A stretch of DNA of 28,391 nucleotides from Opacimonas sp014872805 (GCA_014872805.1 WKFN01000013.1:1-28391), one strand, 5' to 3'; positions 7,661 to 15,032 are shown, counted from the first letter of the stretch. Translations and numbers: made by a program. Notes: generated from the sequence alone by a model not told the origin.

Positions 7661-7682
7661 AATTTTGCAAATAAAAGAATGA

Positions 7683-7707
7683 AACACCTAACCTTTGGTT
7701 AGGTGTT
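7683..7707 (-). terminator. Strong hairpin between rpmJ and rpsM (spc operon end or attenuator)
   Basis: AACACCTAACC and GGTTAGGTGTT form an 11-bp perfect stem with a 3-nt loop, 18 nt after the rpmJ stop. The tail on the minus strand (TCATTCTTTTATTTG) is T-rich but broken, so it may be a partial terminator separating the spc and alpha operons. Confidence 0.6.
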
Positions 7708-7725
7708 AAACATTCTCAACTTTGA

Positions 7726-7839
7726 TTAACCTTGCCTTTGCTTATGCTTAGGCTCGACGCAAATCACTCGAACAACACCGTTGCGCTTAATGATTTTGCA
7801 ATTACGGCAAATCTTTTTTACGGATGCACGAACTTTCAT
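7726..7839 (-). CDS. rpmJ: Large-subunit ribosomal protein L36 (zinc-binding form)
   Basis: A 37-residue reading frame opens MKVRASVKKICRNCKII and ends in the typical basic tail HKQRQG. Cysteines 11, 14 and 27 with a following His (CVEPKH) form the zinc ribbon, so this is the zinc-dependent form of L36. L36 joins the 50S subunit late and contacts 23S rRNA near the GTPase centre. It lies 37 nt after secY, as in the E. coli spc operon, and is flanked on both sides by strong hairpins. Confidence 0.95.
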   Translation of the reverse strand: MKVRASVKKICRNCKIIKRNGVVRVICVEPKHKQRQG

Positions 7840-7860
7840 TTCATCACTCCGAATGGCAAA

Positions 7861-7897
7861 CTTAAGGGTGCCGGCCTTAGCGGCCATAACCCTTAAG
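7861..7897 (-). other. Long hairpin over the secY stop codon
   Basis: CTTAAGGGT (7861-7869) and ACCCTTAAG (7889-7897) pair perfectly over 9 bp, with an inner GGCC-TTAGC-GGCC stem. The secY TAA stop is inside it. There is no T-run after it, so it is not a simple terminator; an RNA-processing, stability or attenuation role for rpmJ is possible. Confidence 0.7.
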
Positions 7898-9196
7898 ATT
7901 CGCTTTTTTCAGCACTGACTCATACTGACTAGACATCAGATGGGTCTGTACTTGTGCCATGAAATCCATAATTACGACCACAATGATCAATAATGATGTG
8001 CCGCCAAAGTAGAATGGAACATTCCACGTTAACAACATGAATTCAGGCACTAAACAAACAAAGGTAATATAAATCGCACCAGCTAGTGTTAAGCGCGTCA
8101 TTACTTTGTCGAGATAACGTGAAGTTTGTTCGCCAGGACGAATTCCAGGGACAAACGCACCAGATTTTTTGAGGTTATCTGCTGTCTCACGCGGGTTGAA
8201 AGTCAACGCCGTGTAGAAGAAGCAGAAGAACACAATTGCTGCTGCATACAAACCCACATATAACGGTTGACCTGGCGATAACATTAACGCCACGTCTTGC
8301 AACCAAGAGGTCGCTTCATTCTGTCCAAACCAACCAGCAATCGTGCTGGGGAATAGAATGATACTTGAAGCGAAAATAGGAGGTATAACACCTGCCATGT
8401 TCACTTTTAATGGTAAGTGTGAACTTTGTGCTTGGTACATCTTACGACCCTGTTGACGTTTTGCGTAATTCACAACGATGCGACGCTGTGCACGTTCAAC
8501 GAACACGACCAAATAAGTAAGACCCATCACAATCGCAGCAATCAAAAGCAAGAAAATTAAATTGATCTCACCTTGACGTGCTTGCTCCGCAGTCTGACCG
8601 ATAGCCGTCGGTAAGCCTGCCACAATACCTGCAAATATCAGAATGGAGATACCGTTACCAATACCTCTTTCCGTAATCTGTTCGCCTAGCCACATTAGGA
8701 ACATGGTTCCTGTGACCAAACTAACTACTGCTGTAAAATAGAATCCGAAGCCAGGATTAATCACTAGACCACTGATCAAGTTAGGTAACCCAGTCGCCAC
8801 ACCAATAGATTGGAATGTAGCAAGTACTAACGTCAAATAACGAGTGTACTGGCTGATTTTACGACGACCTTGTTCACCTTCCTTCTTCAATTCCATCAGC
8901 GGAGGATGTACCGCTGACAACAACTGAACAATAATCGATGCAGTGATGTAGGGCATAATCCCAAGCGCTAATATCGATGCGCGCTCTAAAGCACCACCTG
9001 AGAACATGTTAAACATTTCTACAATAGTGCCTTTTTGTTGCTCAAATAATTGAGACAACACAGCTGCATCAATACCAGGAATTGGCACGTATGAACCTAA
9101 GCGGAATACGATTATCGCACCGAGTACGAAAAATAATCTGCTACGTAGTTCACTTAAGCCGTTCTGCGCGCCTGAAGTCATACCTGGTTTCGCCAT
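7877..9196 (-). CDS. secY: Protein translocase channel subunit SecY
   Basis: SecY is the inner-membrane channel through which SecA and ribosomes drive unfolded proteins (with SecE and SecG). The 439-residue product is the usual size and shows the expected ten hydrophobic spans, from FVLGAIIVFRLGSYVPIPG near residue 25 to LLIIVVVIMDFMAQV near 405. Conserved family segments include the plug region GGALERASILALGIMPYITAS and the cytoplasmic loop NPRETADNLKKSGAFVPGIRPG. It lies 4 nt after rplO, the normal place in the spc operon. A strong hairpin covers its stop codon. Confidence 0.98.
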   Translation of the reverse strand: MAKPGMTSGAQNGLSELRSRLFFVLGAIIVFRLGSYVPIPGIDAAVLSQLFEQQKGTIVEMFNMFSGGALERASILALGIMPYITASIIVQLLSAVHPPLMELKKEGEQGRRKISQYTRYLTLVLATFQSIGVATGLPNLISGLVINPGFGFYFTAVVSLVTGTMFLMWLGEQITERGIGNGISILIFAGIVAGLPTAIGQTAEQARQGEINLIFLLLIAAIVMGLTYLVVFVERAQRRIVVNYAKRQQGRKMYQAQSSHLPLKVNMAGVIPPIFASSIILFPSTIAGWFGQNEATSWLQDVALMLSPGQPLYVGLYAAAIVFFCFFYTALTFNPRETADNLKKSGAFVPGIRPGEQTSRYLDKVMTRLTLAGAIYITFVCLVPEFMLLTWNVPFYFGGTSLLIIVVVIMDFMAQVQTHLMSSQYESVLKKANLKGYGR

Positions 9197-9200
9197 CGGA

Positions 9201-9635
9201 TTAGTCCTCTACCTTACCGCCAGCTGCTTGAATCGCTTCGAGCGCGCCTTTAGTTACCTTCAAACCACTTACAGTTAGCGCACGATTTACTTCACCACTT
9301 AAGATAACCTTAACGAATTGAATTTCTTTCTTCACTAAGTTTGCATCTTTAAGAGCTTGTAACGTGACTGTATCGCCTTTTACTTTGCTGATTTCAGTCA
9401 AAGTAACCTGGTCAGTAACAAAACCTACACGAGATTTGAAACCGAACTTAGGTAGACGGCGTTGAATTGGCATTTGACCGCCTTCAAAACCTGGCTTCAC
9501 AGAACCGCCTGAACGACTCTTTTGACCTTTGTGACCGCGGCCACCTGTCTTACCTAAACCAGAGCCGATACCACGGCCCACGCGCTTACCAGAATTTTTA
9601 GCTCCTGGTGCAGGAGCAAGAGTATTTAAACGCAT
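9201..9635 (-). CDS. rplO: Large-subunit ribosomal protein L15
   Basis: L15 is a late-assembling 50S protein that reaches deep into 23S rRNA. The 144-residue product opens MRLNTLAPAPGAK, followed by the glycine- and basic-rich extension (GRGIGSGLGKTGGRGHKGQK). Its globular C-terminal domain includes LKVTKGALEAIQAAGGKVE. It is 3 nt after rpmD. Confidence 0.98.
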   Translation of the reverse strand: MRLNTLAPAPGAKNSGKRVGRGIGSGLGKTGGRGHKGQKSRSGGSVKPGFEGGQMPIQRRLPKFGFKSRVGFVTDQVTLTEISKVKGDTVTLQALKDANLVKKEIQFVKVILSGEVNRALTVSGLKVTKGALEAIQAAGGKVED

Positions 9636-9638
9636 CTG

Positions 9639-9821
9639 TTACTCCTCCACTATCTCAACCATGTATTGAACACGGTTGATCATGCCACGAACTGCTGGAG
9701 TATCTTCAAGTTCACGAACTTGGTTGATCTTACGTAAACCCAAACCTACTAACGTAGCTTTGTGCTTAGGTAGACGACCAATCGCACTTTTAGTCATTTT
9801 AACTTTTAGTGTTTTAGCCAT
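9639..9821 (-). CDS. rpmD: Large-subunit ribosomal protein L30
   Basis: A 60-residue protein (MAKTLKVKMTKSAIGRLP...) with the L30 signature KATLVGLGLRKINQVRELEDTP. L30 binds 23S rRNA near the 5S contact. The ATG at 9821 is used; an in-frame TTG two codons upstream would directly follow the rpsE stop and matches no relative. It is 6 nt after rpsE. Confidence 0.97.
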   Translation of the reverse strand: MAKTLKVKMTKSAIGRLPKHKATLVGLGLRKINQVRELEDTPAVRGMINRVQYMVEIVEE

Positions 9822-9827
9822 GATCAA

Positions 9828-10331
9828 TTACCCCAAAATATCATCTACAGATAACCCACGCTTAGCAGCCACACTCTCTGGAGAGTTCATGTCTGTAAGT
9901 GCGTTAATCGTTGCACGAATAACGTTCATTGGGTTAGTAGAGCCGTAACATTTAGAAAGTACGTTCTGTACACCAGCGACTTCTAATACTGCACGCATTG
10001 CACCACCAGCGATGATACCCGTACCTTCAGAGGCAGGCTGCATGTAAACTTTAGAACCCGAATGGCGACCTTTAATAGGATGTTGTAACGTATTGCCGTT
10101 AAGGTCAACTTGGACCAAATTACGACGAGCCTTTTCCATTGCTTTTTGGATTGCAGCTGGCACTTCACGTGCTTTACCGTAACCAAAACCAACACGGCCA
10201 TTGCCGTCACCAACTACCGTTAACGCAGTAAAACTAAAGATGCGACCACCTTTAACTACTTTTGATACACGGTTTACAGCAACGAGCTTTTCGTTTAAAT
10301 CACCCTGTTGTTGATTTTCTACTTTAGCCAT
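9828..10331 (-). CDS. rpsE: Small-subunit ribosomal protein S5
   Basis: S5 helps form the mRNA entry channel and affects decoding accuracy (spectinomycin-resistance changes map to its loop near residues 20-30 in E. coli). The 167-residue product has the double-stranded-RNA-binding-like N-terminal half with KVVKGGRIFSFTALTVVGDG and GRVGFGYGKAREVPAAI. The C-terminal half holds EGTGIIAGGAMRAVLEVAGV. It lies 9 nt after rplR. Confidence 0.98.
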   Translation of the reverse strand: MAKVENQQQGDLNEKLVAVNRVSKVVKGGRIFSFTALTVVGDGNGRVGFGYGKAREVPAAIQKAMEKARRNLVQVDLNGNTLQHPIKGRHSGSKVYMQPASEGTGIIAGGAMRAVLEVAGVQNVLSKCYGSTNPMNVIRATINALTDMNSPESVAAKRGLSVDDILG

Positions 10332-10340
10332 TATCTTCTC

Positions 10341-10694
10341 CTAGAACTGAAGACCAGCTTCACGAGCTGCATCTGCTAAGGCCTTAACACGACCGTGGTA
10401 TTTAAAACCGCTACGGTCGAAAGCCACTTCTTTGATGCCTTTCTCGATAGCACGTTCAGCGATCGCTTTACCTACCGCAGTTGCTGCTTCAACATTACCT
10501 GTTGAAGAAACAGCGCCTTTGATAGCTGCTTCAACCGTTGACGCCGCCGCTAATACTTCAGAACCGCTAGGTGCGATTAACTGTGCGTAAATGTGGCGTG
10601 GAGTACGGTTAACGACCAAACGGTGCGCGCCGAGTTCACTGATTTTCTTACGTACGCGAGTTGCGCGACGCAAGCGAGCTGATTTTTTATCCAT
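10341..10694 (-). CDS. rplR: Large-subunit ribosomal protein L18
   Basis: L18 binds 5S rRNA and anchors it in the central protuberance. The 117-residue product opens MDKKSARLRRATRVRKK and ends with the motif FDRSGFKYHGRVKALADAAR. The ATG at 10694 is preferred to the in-frame GTG three codons earlier because relatives begin MDKK. It lies 9 nt after rplF. Confidence 0.97.
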   Translation of the reverse strand: MDKKSARLRRATRVRKKISELGAHRLVVNRTPRHIYAQLIAPSGSEVLAAASTVEAAIKGAVSSTGNVEAATAVGKAIAERAIEKGIKEVAFDRSGFKYHGRVKALADAAREAGLQF

Positions 10695-10703
10695 CTCACC
10701 CAC

Positions 10704-11237
10704 CTACTTTTTCTTAGCTTCTTTACGACGAACAATCTCATCCGAGTAACGCACACCCTTGCCTTTGTAAGGCTCTGGTGGACGCCAGCCGCGAATGTTC
10801 GCTGCGATCTGACCAACCGCCTGCTTATCAGCGCCTTTGACGATGATTTCAGTTTGGCTAGGAGTTTCTACAGTGATGCCCGCTGGCATTTCTACCACGA
10901 CAGGGTGAGAAAAACCTAAAGTCAGGTTTAACTTGCTACCTTGTGCTTGCGCACGGTAACCAACACCGTTTAACTCAAGTTTCTTTTCGAAACCTTGTGA
11001 TACACCAATAACCATAGCGTTTAAAATTGAACGCGCTGTACCTGCCTGGGCCCAACCGTTTGGAGCGCCTTCACGAGGAAGTGCTTTCAACTGGTTGTCT
11101 TCTTGGACAACTTCAACTTGTTCATTAAACGTACGTGATAATGTACCGTTTTTACCTTTTACTGTAACGTCTTGACCGGCGATAGTTACTTCTACGCCTG
11201 ATACAACGTCGACAGGTGCTTTTGCTACACGTGACAT
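10704..11237 (-). CDS. rplF: Large-subunit ribosomal protein L6
   Basis: L6 lies near the sarcin-ricin loop, where translation factors bind. The 177-residue product consists of two similar alpha/beta repeats. It opens MSRVAKAPVDVVSGVEVTI and contains the C-terminal L6 signature (QAVGQIAANIRGWRPPEPYK-type), ending YSDEIVRRKEAKKK. It lies 13 nt after rpsH. Confidence 0.98.
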   Translation of the reverse strand: MSRVAKAPVDVVSGVEVTIAGQDVTVKGKNGTLSRTFNEQVEVVQEDNQLKALPREGAPNGWAQAGTARSILNAMVIGVSQGFEKKLELNGVGYRAQAQGSKLNLTLGFSHPVVVEMPAGITVETPSQTEIIVKGADKQAVGQIAANIRGWRPPEPYKGKGVRYSDEIVRRKEAKKK

Positions 11238-11250
11238 TGATAATCTCCCG

Positions 11251-11643
11251 TTACGCTACATAACCGATGATCTCACCACCCATGCCCGCTTTACGCGCTG
11301 CACGGTCAGTCATCACACCTTTTGATGTAGATACGATTGCGATACCTAAACCACCCAATACTTTTGGCAACTCATCTTTTTTCTTGTAGATGCGTAGGCC
11401 TGGGCGAGATACACGCTCGATTGTGTCGATTACACGCTTGCCTTCAAAGTACTTTAATGTCACTTCTAAGACAGGCTTAACGTCACCAGATACTGCATAA
11501 TCAGTGATATAACCCTCTGCTTTCAATACTTCAGCAATCGCTACGCGTTGCTTTGATGAAGGCATGGCTACTGCCACTTTAGATGCTAACTGGCCGTTAC
11601 GGATGCGGGTGAACATATCCGCGATAGGATCTTGCATACTCAT
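11251..11643 (-). CDS. rpsH: Small-subunit ribosomal protein S8
   Basis: S8 binds the central domain of 16S rRNA and, in E. coli, represses the spc operon by binding near the rplE start. The 130-residue product opens MSMQDPIADMFTRIRNGQ and has the C-terminal signature VSTSKGVMTDRAARKAGMGG. It lies 13 nt after rpsN. Confidence 0.98.
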   Translation of the reverse strand: MSMQDPIADMFTRIRNGQLASKVAVAMPSSKQRVAIAEVLKAEGYITDYAVSGDVKPVLEVTLKYFEGKRVIDTIERVSRPGLRIYKKKDELPKVLGGLGIAIVSTSKGVMTDRAARKAGMGGEIIGYVA

Positions 11644-11656
11644 AGACTGCTACTCC

Positions 11657-11962
11657 TTACCAACTTGCTTTTTTCAAGCCAGGGACTTCACCGCGCATAG
11701 CTGCTTCACGCAACTTGATACGGCTCAGACCGAACTTACGTAGGTAACCATGTGGACGACCTGTTACACGGCAACGATTTTGTTGACGTGAGCTAGATGA
11801 ATCACGTGGTAGTTGTTGTAGCTTAAGTACTGCATCCCAACGCTCTTCTTCAGAAACGTTGACATCGCTGATAGTCGCTTTAAGCGCAGCACGCTTTGCA
11901 GCATACTTTTTCACTAATTTGGCGCGTTTTACTTCGCGCGCCTTCATTGATTCTTTTGCCAT
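11657..11962 (-). CDS. rpsN: Small-subunit ribosomal protein S14 (zinc-free form)
   Basis: S14 is in the head of the 30S subunit near the decoding site. The 101-residue product has the signature RCRVTGRPHGYLRKFGLSRI. The pair of CxxC motifs of the short zinc form is absent, so this is the long, zinc-free form. It lies 11 nt after rplE. Confidence 0.98.
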   Translation of the reverse strand: MAKESMKAREVKRAKLVKKYAAKRAALKATISDVNVSEEERWDAVLKLQQLPRDSSSSRQQNRCRVTGRPHGYLRKFGLSRIKLREAAMRGEVPGLKKASW

Positions 11963-11973
11963 AACCCTACACC

Positions 11974-12513
11974 TTATTTTCTAAACGGGAAGTTAAACGC
12001 TGTTAACAACGCTTTCGCTTCTTCGTTAGTGTTTGCGCTAGTCGTGATAGTGATATCCATACCACGCACTTTATCTACTTTATCGAAATCGATTTCAGGG
12101 AAGATAATTTGCTCTTTAACACCCATGGAATAGTTTCCACGGCCGTCAAATGATTTAGGATTCAAACCACGGAAGTCGCGGATACGAGGAATTGTAATTG
12201 AGATTAAACGCTCAAAGAATTCCCACATACGCTCGCCACGCAGGGTTACTTTACAGCCAATCGGATAACCTTCACGGATTTTAAAGCCCGCTACTGATTT
12301 TCTCGCAACTGTGACAACCGGTTTTTGACCAGCGATTGCAGCCATATCTGCCTGCGCCGATTCCAATACCTTCTTGTCAGCAATTGCCTCACCTAAACCC
12401 ATGTTTAGAGTGATTTTTTCAATCCGAGGGACTTGCATGACGCTTTTGTATCCGAACTGCTTAGCAAGTTCAGCTACGACTGTTTCTTTATAGAAATCAT
12501 GCAGTTTCGCCAT
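11974..12513 (-). CDS. rplE: Large-subunit ribosomal protein L5
   Basis: L5 binds 5S rRNA and forms a bridge to the 30S head. The 179-residue product opens MAKLHDFYKETVV and contains the family segments VMQVPRIEKITLNMGLGEA and FDGRGNYSMGVKEQIIFPE. The ATG at 12513 (GGAGAG 4 nt before) is preferred to an in-frame TTG at 12525. It lies 16 nt after rplX. Confidence 0.98.
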   Translation of the reverse strand: MAKLHDFYKETVVAELAKQFGYKSVMQVPRIEKITLNMGLGEAIADKKVLESAQADMAAIAGQKPVVTVARKSVAGFKIREGYPIGCKVTLRGERMWEFFERLISITIPRIRDFRGLNPKSFDGRGNYSMGVKEQIIFPEIDFDKVDKVRGMDITITTSANTNEEAKALLTAFNFPFRK

Positions 12514-12529
12514 CGTACTCTCCAATTAA

Positions 12530-12844
12530 TTAAACTAAGTCGCCGTTAGACTTAAAGAAACGAACTTTCTTACCGTCTTCTTCACGGAAACCAACGCGAT
12601 CTGCTTTGCCCGTTGCTGGGTTAACAATCGCTACATTTGAAACATGTAAAGAGGCTTCTTTTTCAATGATGCCACCAGGCTCACCCAATTGTGGGTTAGG
12701 CTTTGTGTGCTTCTTGACTAAGTTAATGCCTTCTACAACGACACGGTTATCAGAGGTTAATACTGATTTTACTTTACCAGTTTTACCTTTATCTTTACCC
12801 GCTAATACGACTACTTCATCATCACGACGAATTTTTCTAGCCAT
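12530..12844 (-). CDS. rplX: Large-subunit ribosomal protein L24
   Basis: L24 is an assembly-initiator protein of the 50S subunit. The 104-residue product holds a KOW motif (VVVLAGKDKGKTGKVKSVL, about residues 11-29), followed by NLVKKHTKPNPQLGEPGGI. It lies 12 nt after rplN. Confidence 0.98.
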   Translation of the reverse strand: MARKIRRDDEVVVLAGKDKGKTGKVKSVLTSDNRVVVEGINLVKKHTKPNPQLGEPGGIIEKEASLHVSNVAIVNPATGKADRVGFREEDGKKVRFFKSNGDLV

Positions 12845-12856
12845 TATCGTGACTCC

Positions 12857-13225
12857 TTATAGTACCTCAGGGGCCAGTGAAATAATCTTCATGAAGTTAT
12901 CTCCACGAAGTTCACGAGTGACCGGACCAAAGATACGCGTACCAATAGGTTGCTTGTTTGCATTAAGCAAAACAGCAGCGTTGCCATCAAAGCGGATAGT
13001 TGAACCATCTGCTCGACGAACACCATGTCTAGTACGCACCACCACCGCATTTAAGACGTCACCTTTTTTCACTTTACCGCGAGGAATTGCTTCTTTCACA
13101 GTAACTTTGATGATGTCGCCAATATGTGCATAACGGCGATGCGAGCCACCTAGAACCTTAATACACTGAACCCTGCGAGCGCCAGAATTGTCTGCCACAT
13201 CCAGGTTAGTTTGCATTTGGATCAT
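12857..13225 (-). CDS. rplN: Large-subunit ribosomal protein L14
   Basis: L14 forms bridge contacts with 16S rRNA. The 122-residue product opens MIQMQTNLDVADNSGARRVQ and carries the signature RRYAHIGDIIKVTVKEAIP. It is the first gene of the spc operon, as in E. coli. However, the S10 operon genes (rpsQ, rpmC, rplP and so on) that precede it there are missing; an unrelated secreted protein lies upstream instead. Confidence 0.98.
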   Translation of the reverse strand: MIQMQTNLDVADNSGARRVQCIKVLGGSHRRYAHIGDIIKVTVKEAIPRGKVKKGDVLNAVVVRTRHGVRRADGSTIRFDGNAAVLLNANKQPIGTRIFGPVTRELRGDNFMKIISLAPEVL

Positions 13226-13339
13226 GTTAGTGCTCCGCTAATAAATTACGCCCAAAAACGGGCTATTAAGCCGCTAAAACCCACAAAAACCGCGAGATTT
13301 GTGCAAATTTTAGACCATACCCCATAAAAAGGGCGCGCA

Positions 13340-13348
13340 ATGATAACA
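13340..13348 (-). promoter_or_regulatory. Probable spc operon promoter (extended -10, GC-rich discriminator)
   Basis: On the minus strand TGTTATCAT is an extended -10 box (TATCAT at 13340-13345), followed by TGCGCGCCC. No good -35 is seen. The predicted leader of about 105 nt contains a small GCCC/GGGC hairpin near 13250-13264 and a GGAG ribosome site before rplN. The GC-rich discriminator suits a ribosomal promoter under stringent control. Confidence 0.5.
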
Positions 13349-13381
13349 GATATTTACAGACGATGATAGTGTTGATTGCAA

Positions 13382-13410
13382 TAAAAAGGCCACCCTTGCT
13401 ATGGTGGCCT
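13382..13410 (-). terminator. Terminator after the 13439 gene
   Basis: On the minus strand AGGCCACC and GGTGGCCT make an 8-bp stem with an 8-nt loop, followed by TTTTTATT. It lies just past the stop of the small secreted protein and isolates the spc operon from transcription from upstream. Confidence 0.9.
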
Positions 13411-13438
13411 ATCAGTCTAAGAAAATTGGTATAAGAGT

Positions 13439-13897
13439 TTACTTTATGTCGAAGTACTTATCGTCAAAGCCTTTGAAGGTTCTTGTGGTCTCTGCTACCC
13501 AAACAAGATTTCCATTAGGATCTTTTTTTAACGTATAAGTGACCTCATATTCCCATATTAATCCATTCTCACTTCTGACGTATTTATATGTGGCAACATC
13601 GCCCTCCTCATTAAAAATACTAGGAAAAGGCGGAGGGGCAGATCCTCTTGTCATTTTACTAACCGGTTTTGCTGAATAAGTAATCGTACTCGAAAAGTTT
13701 GAAACGGCCACGTCATCATTTAATTCAACTAACTCATTAACAAGGGATACTGGCAACCAATTTATATTAAGCAGTTCCTGTAAACTGTATTGTTTAGTTA
13801 GTTTGCCTTCAATAATATACCCACTTCTATCGTCAATATTGGCGACTGCATTTGCTGTTAAGAATAATATAGCAATACTAAAAAGATATTTTTTCAT
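13439..13897 (-). CDS. Small secreted protein, function unknown
   Basis: The 152-residue product begins with a Sec signal peptide (MKKYLFSIAILFLTANAVA, cleaved before NIDDRSG), so the mature part of about 133 residues is exported. The mature protein has no cysteines and no motif I recognise. Its second half alternates polar and aromatic residues (YKYVRSENGLIWEYEVTYTL), suggesting beta strands. The ATG at 13897 is used rather than 13948 because GGAG lies 5 nt before it and it starts the signal peptide. The gene and its flanks are AT-rich compared with the ribosomal genes, and it has its own promoter-like box and terminator, so it is a single-gene unit. Confidence 0.75.
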   Translation of the reverse strand: MKKYLFSIAILFLTANAVANIDDRSGYIIEGKLTKQYSLQELLNINWLPVSLVNELVELNDDVAVSNFSSTITYSAKPVSKMTRGSAPPPFPSIFNEEGDVATYKYVRSENGLIWEYEVTYTLKKDPNGNLVWVAETTRTFKGFDDKYFDIK

Positions 13898-13946
13898 ATT
13901 AACTCCATCTATATTAATCAAATTTTTTAAAATATTACATTTGTTC

Positions 13947-13955
13947 ATAATAGCA
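13947..13955 (-). promoter_or_regulatory. Possible promoter of the small secreted protein (extended -10)
   Basis: On the minus strand TGCTATTAT is an extended -10 box 49 nt before the chosen ATG. No -35 of note is seen. Confidence 0.4.
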
Positions 13956-14021
13956 AGTAATTCGATATTATCATCGGTTATTTTTTAGGTCAACATAATG
14001 GATTTCGTCCATTTTCTTCAT

Positions 14022-14058
14022 AAAAAACCCCCGAAGGTTTTGTTAAACTTTCGGGGGA
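14022..14058 (-). terminator. Terminator after the PEP-CTERM gene
   Basis: On the minus strand CCCCCGAA and TTCGGGGG form an 8-bp GC-rich stem with a 14-nt loop, followed by TTTTTTA. It lies 37 nt past the stop at 14095, which supports that stop, rather than the one at 14259, as the original gene end. Confidence 0.92.
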
Positions 14059-14094
14059 ATTTTACATACTATAGACAATTGTGATGTGAGGTTT

Positions 14095-14906
14095 TTATCG
14101 GCACCGTTTGGCTCGGCGACGCAATGAAAGCACCGCACCTAGAGCCAATAGAGCCAATAGAGCTAATGCACCAGGTGCGTTAACCGGATTGGGACCGCCT
14201 CCGCCATGATGTCTAAAGACAAGGTTATCAATACCGCCAGAGCCTGGGTAGCGGACCACTAATCGATCAATGCCTGTAGCATTAAAGGTGATTCGTTCAA
14301 ATTCACCATCACCGGTATTGGGAACAAAGCCAAAGGTCTTTCGGTGTTGCCTTCGTAGAATGAAATACGGCTACGGTTATTACGCGCCCCTTCGTCAAAA
14401 TCGAAAAAGTCTAAGCTAATAATATCGACTAAATCATCAAATAAAAATTCAACAAAACCATTTGGTCTAGAGCCTTCATCGTTTGCTTGGCTACAATGTG
14501 TCGCATTACAACTTATCCAATCTTCATTGATGACGAGAATATTGCCCGGACGGTTTGCACCAACCACACCACCTACATTTACCGGTGTGTATTGAGTTTT
14601 ATAGTCATTGTCTTTACTGCTGTTGTTGTCGGTATCAAATGCCACGGCACGGTTTGCGATATCATGACTGTTGCACTTTGCATTGTTGATTTCATGATTG
14701 CTTGCATAACCACGAAAATTACAGCTTTTAATTTTGACGCCAAATTCTGAACCCAAGTACTCATTATCAATAATTTGTGCGTCGCTAATATGACGACCAT
14801 GTGCGTCTGTATCAAAGTCGAGAATCTTAACACCTGCATGAGCAGAACCACATGCTAAGCCTCCAACGACGAGTCCAAGCTTAACGAGACGCTTCCAATT
14901 ATCCAT
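14095..14906 (-). pseudogene. PEP-CTERM-type exported protein, split by a -1 frameshift
   Basis: Reading from ATG 14906 (GGAG at 8 nt) gives a signal peptide (MDNWKRLVKLGLVVGGLACGSAHA) and a secreted domain beginning GVKILDFDTDAHG. As it stands the frame ends at 14259. Moving back one base in the run of three A at 14339-14341 opens a second frame to a stop at 14095. That frame reads FVPNTGDGEFERITFNATG, IDRLVVRYPGSGGIDNLVF, then a sorting tail: VNAPGALALLALLALGAVLS followed by RRRAKRCR. This motif, hydrophobic span and arginine cluster is the PEP-CTERM pattern processed by exosortase. One missing A would restore a 270-residue protein. The terminator follows the second frame's stop. The break could be a true mutation, phase variation, an assembly error, or rarely programmed slippage. 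The molecular role of the domain is unknown; such proteins are usually linked to surface polysaccharide. Confidence 0.85.
14141..14167. repeat. Three tandem 9-bp units in the sorting-tail codons
   Basis: AGAGCCAAT is repeated at 14141-14149 and 14150-14158, then once imperfectly as AGAGCTAAT at 14159-14167. On the coding strand this gives repeated Leu-Ala-Leu in the transmembrane part of the PEP-CTERM tail. Units of 9 bp change the span by three residues without shifting the frame. Confidence 0.8.
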
Positions 14907-15032
14907 ATTGCTTTCTCCATGCACCGATTTTTAGTTAGGATAGGGGGAATGAAATGTTCTTAATCCATTTAAAACAACTGGTTAAATTTTATAAATGGTT
15001 CATCAACAATCAAGTTGTAAAAATATCCGACG

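Noticed and set aside
12606..13133. Plus-strand open frame (175 codons) opposite rplX and rplN
   Set aside because: It is the antisense of conserved ribosomal genes and has no family match or ribosome site.
14259..14924. Treating the first frame of the PEP-CTERM gene as a complete 221-codon gene
   Set aside because: The last 27 codons after the shift point lack the expected composition, while the other frame gives a full sorting tail ending just before a terminator; the upstream ATG at 14924 also precedes the ribosome site.
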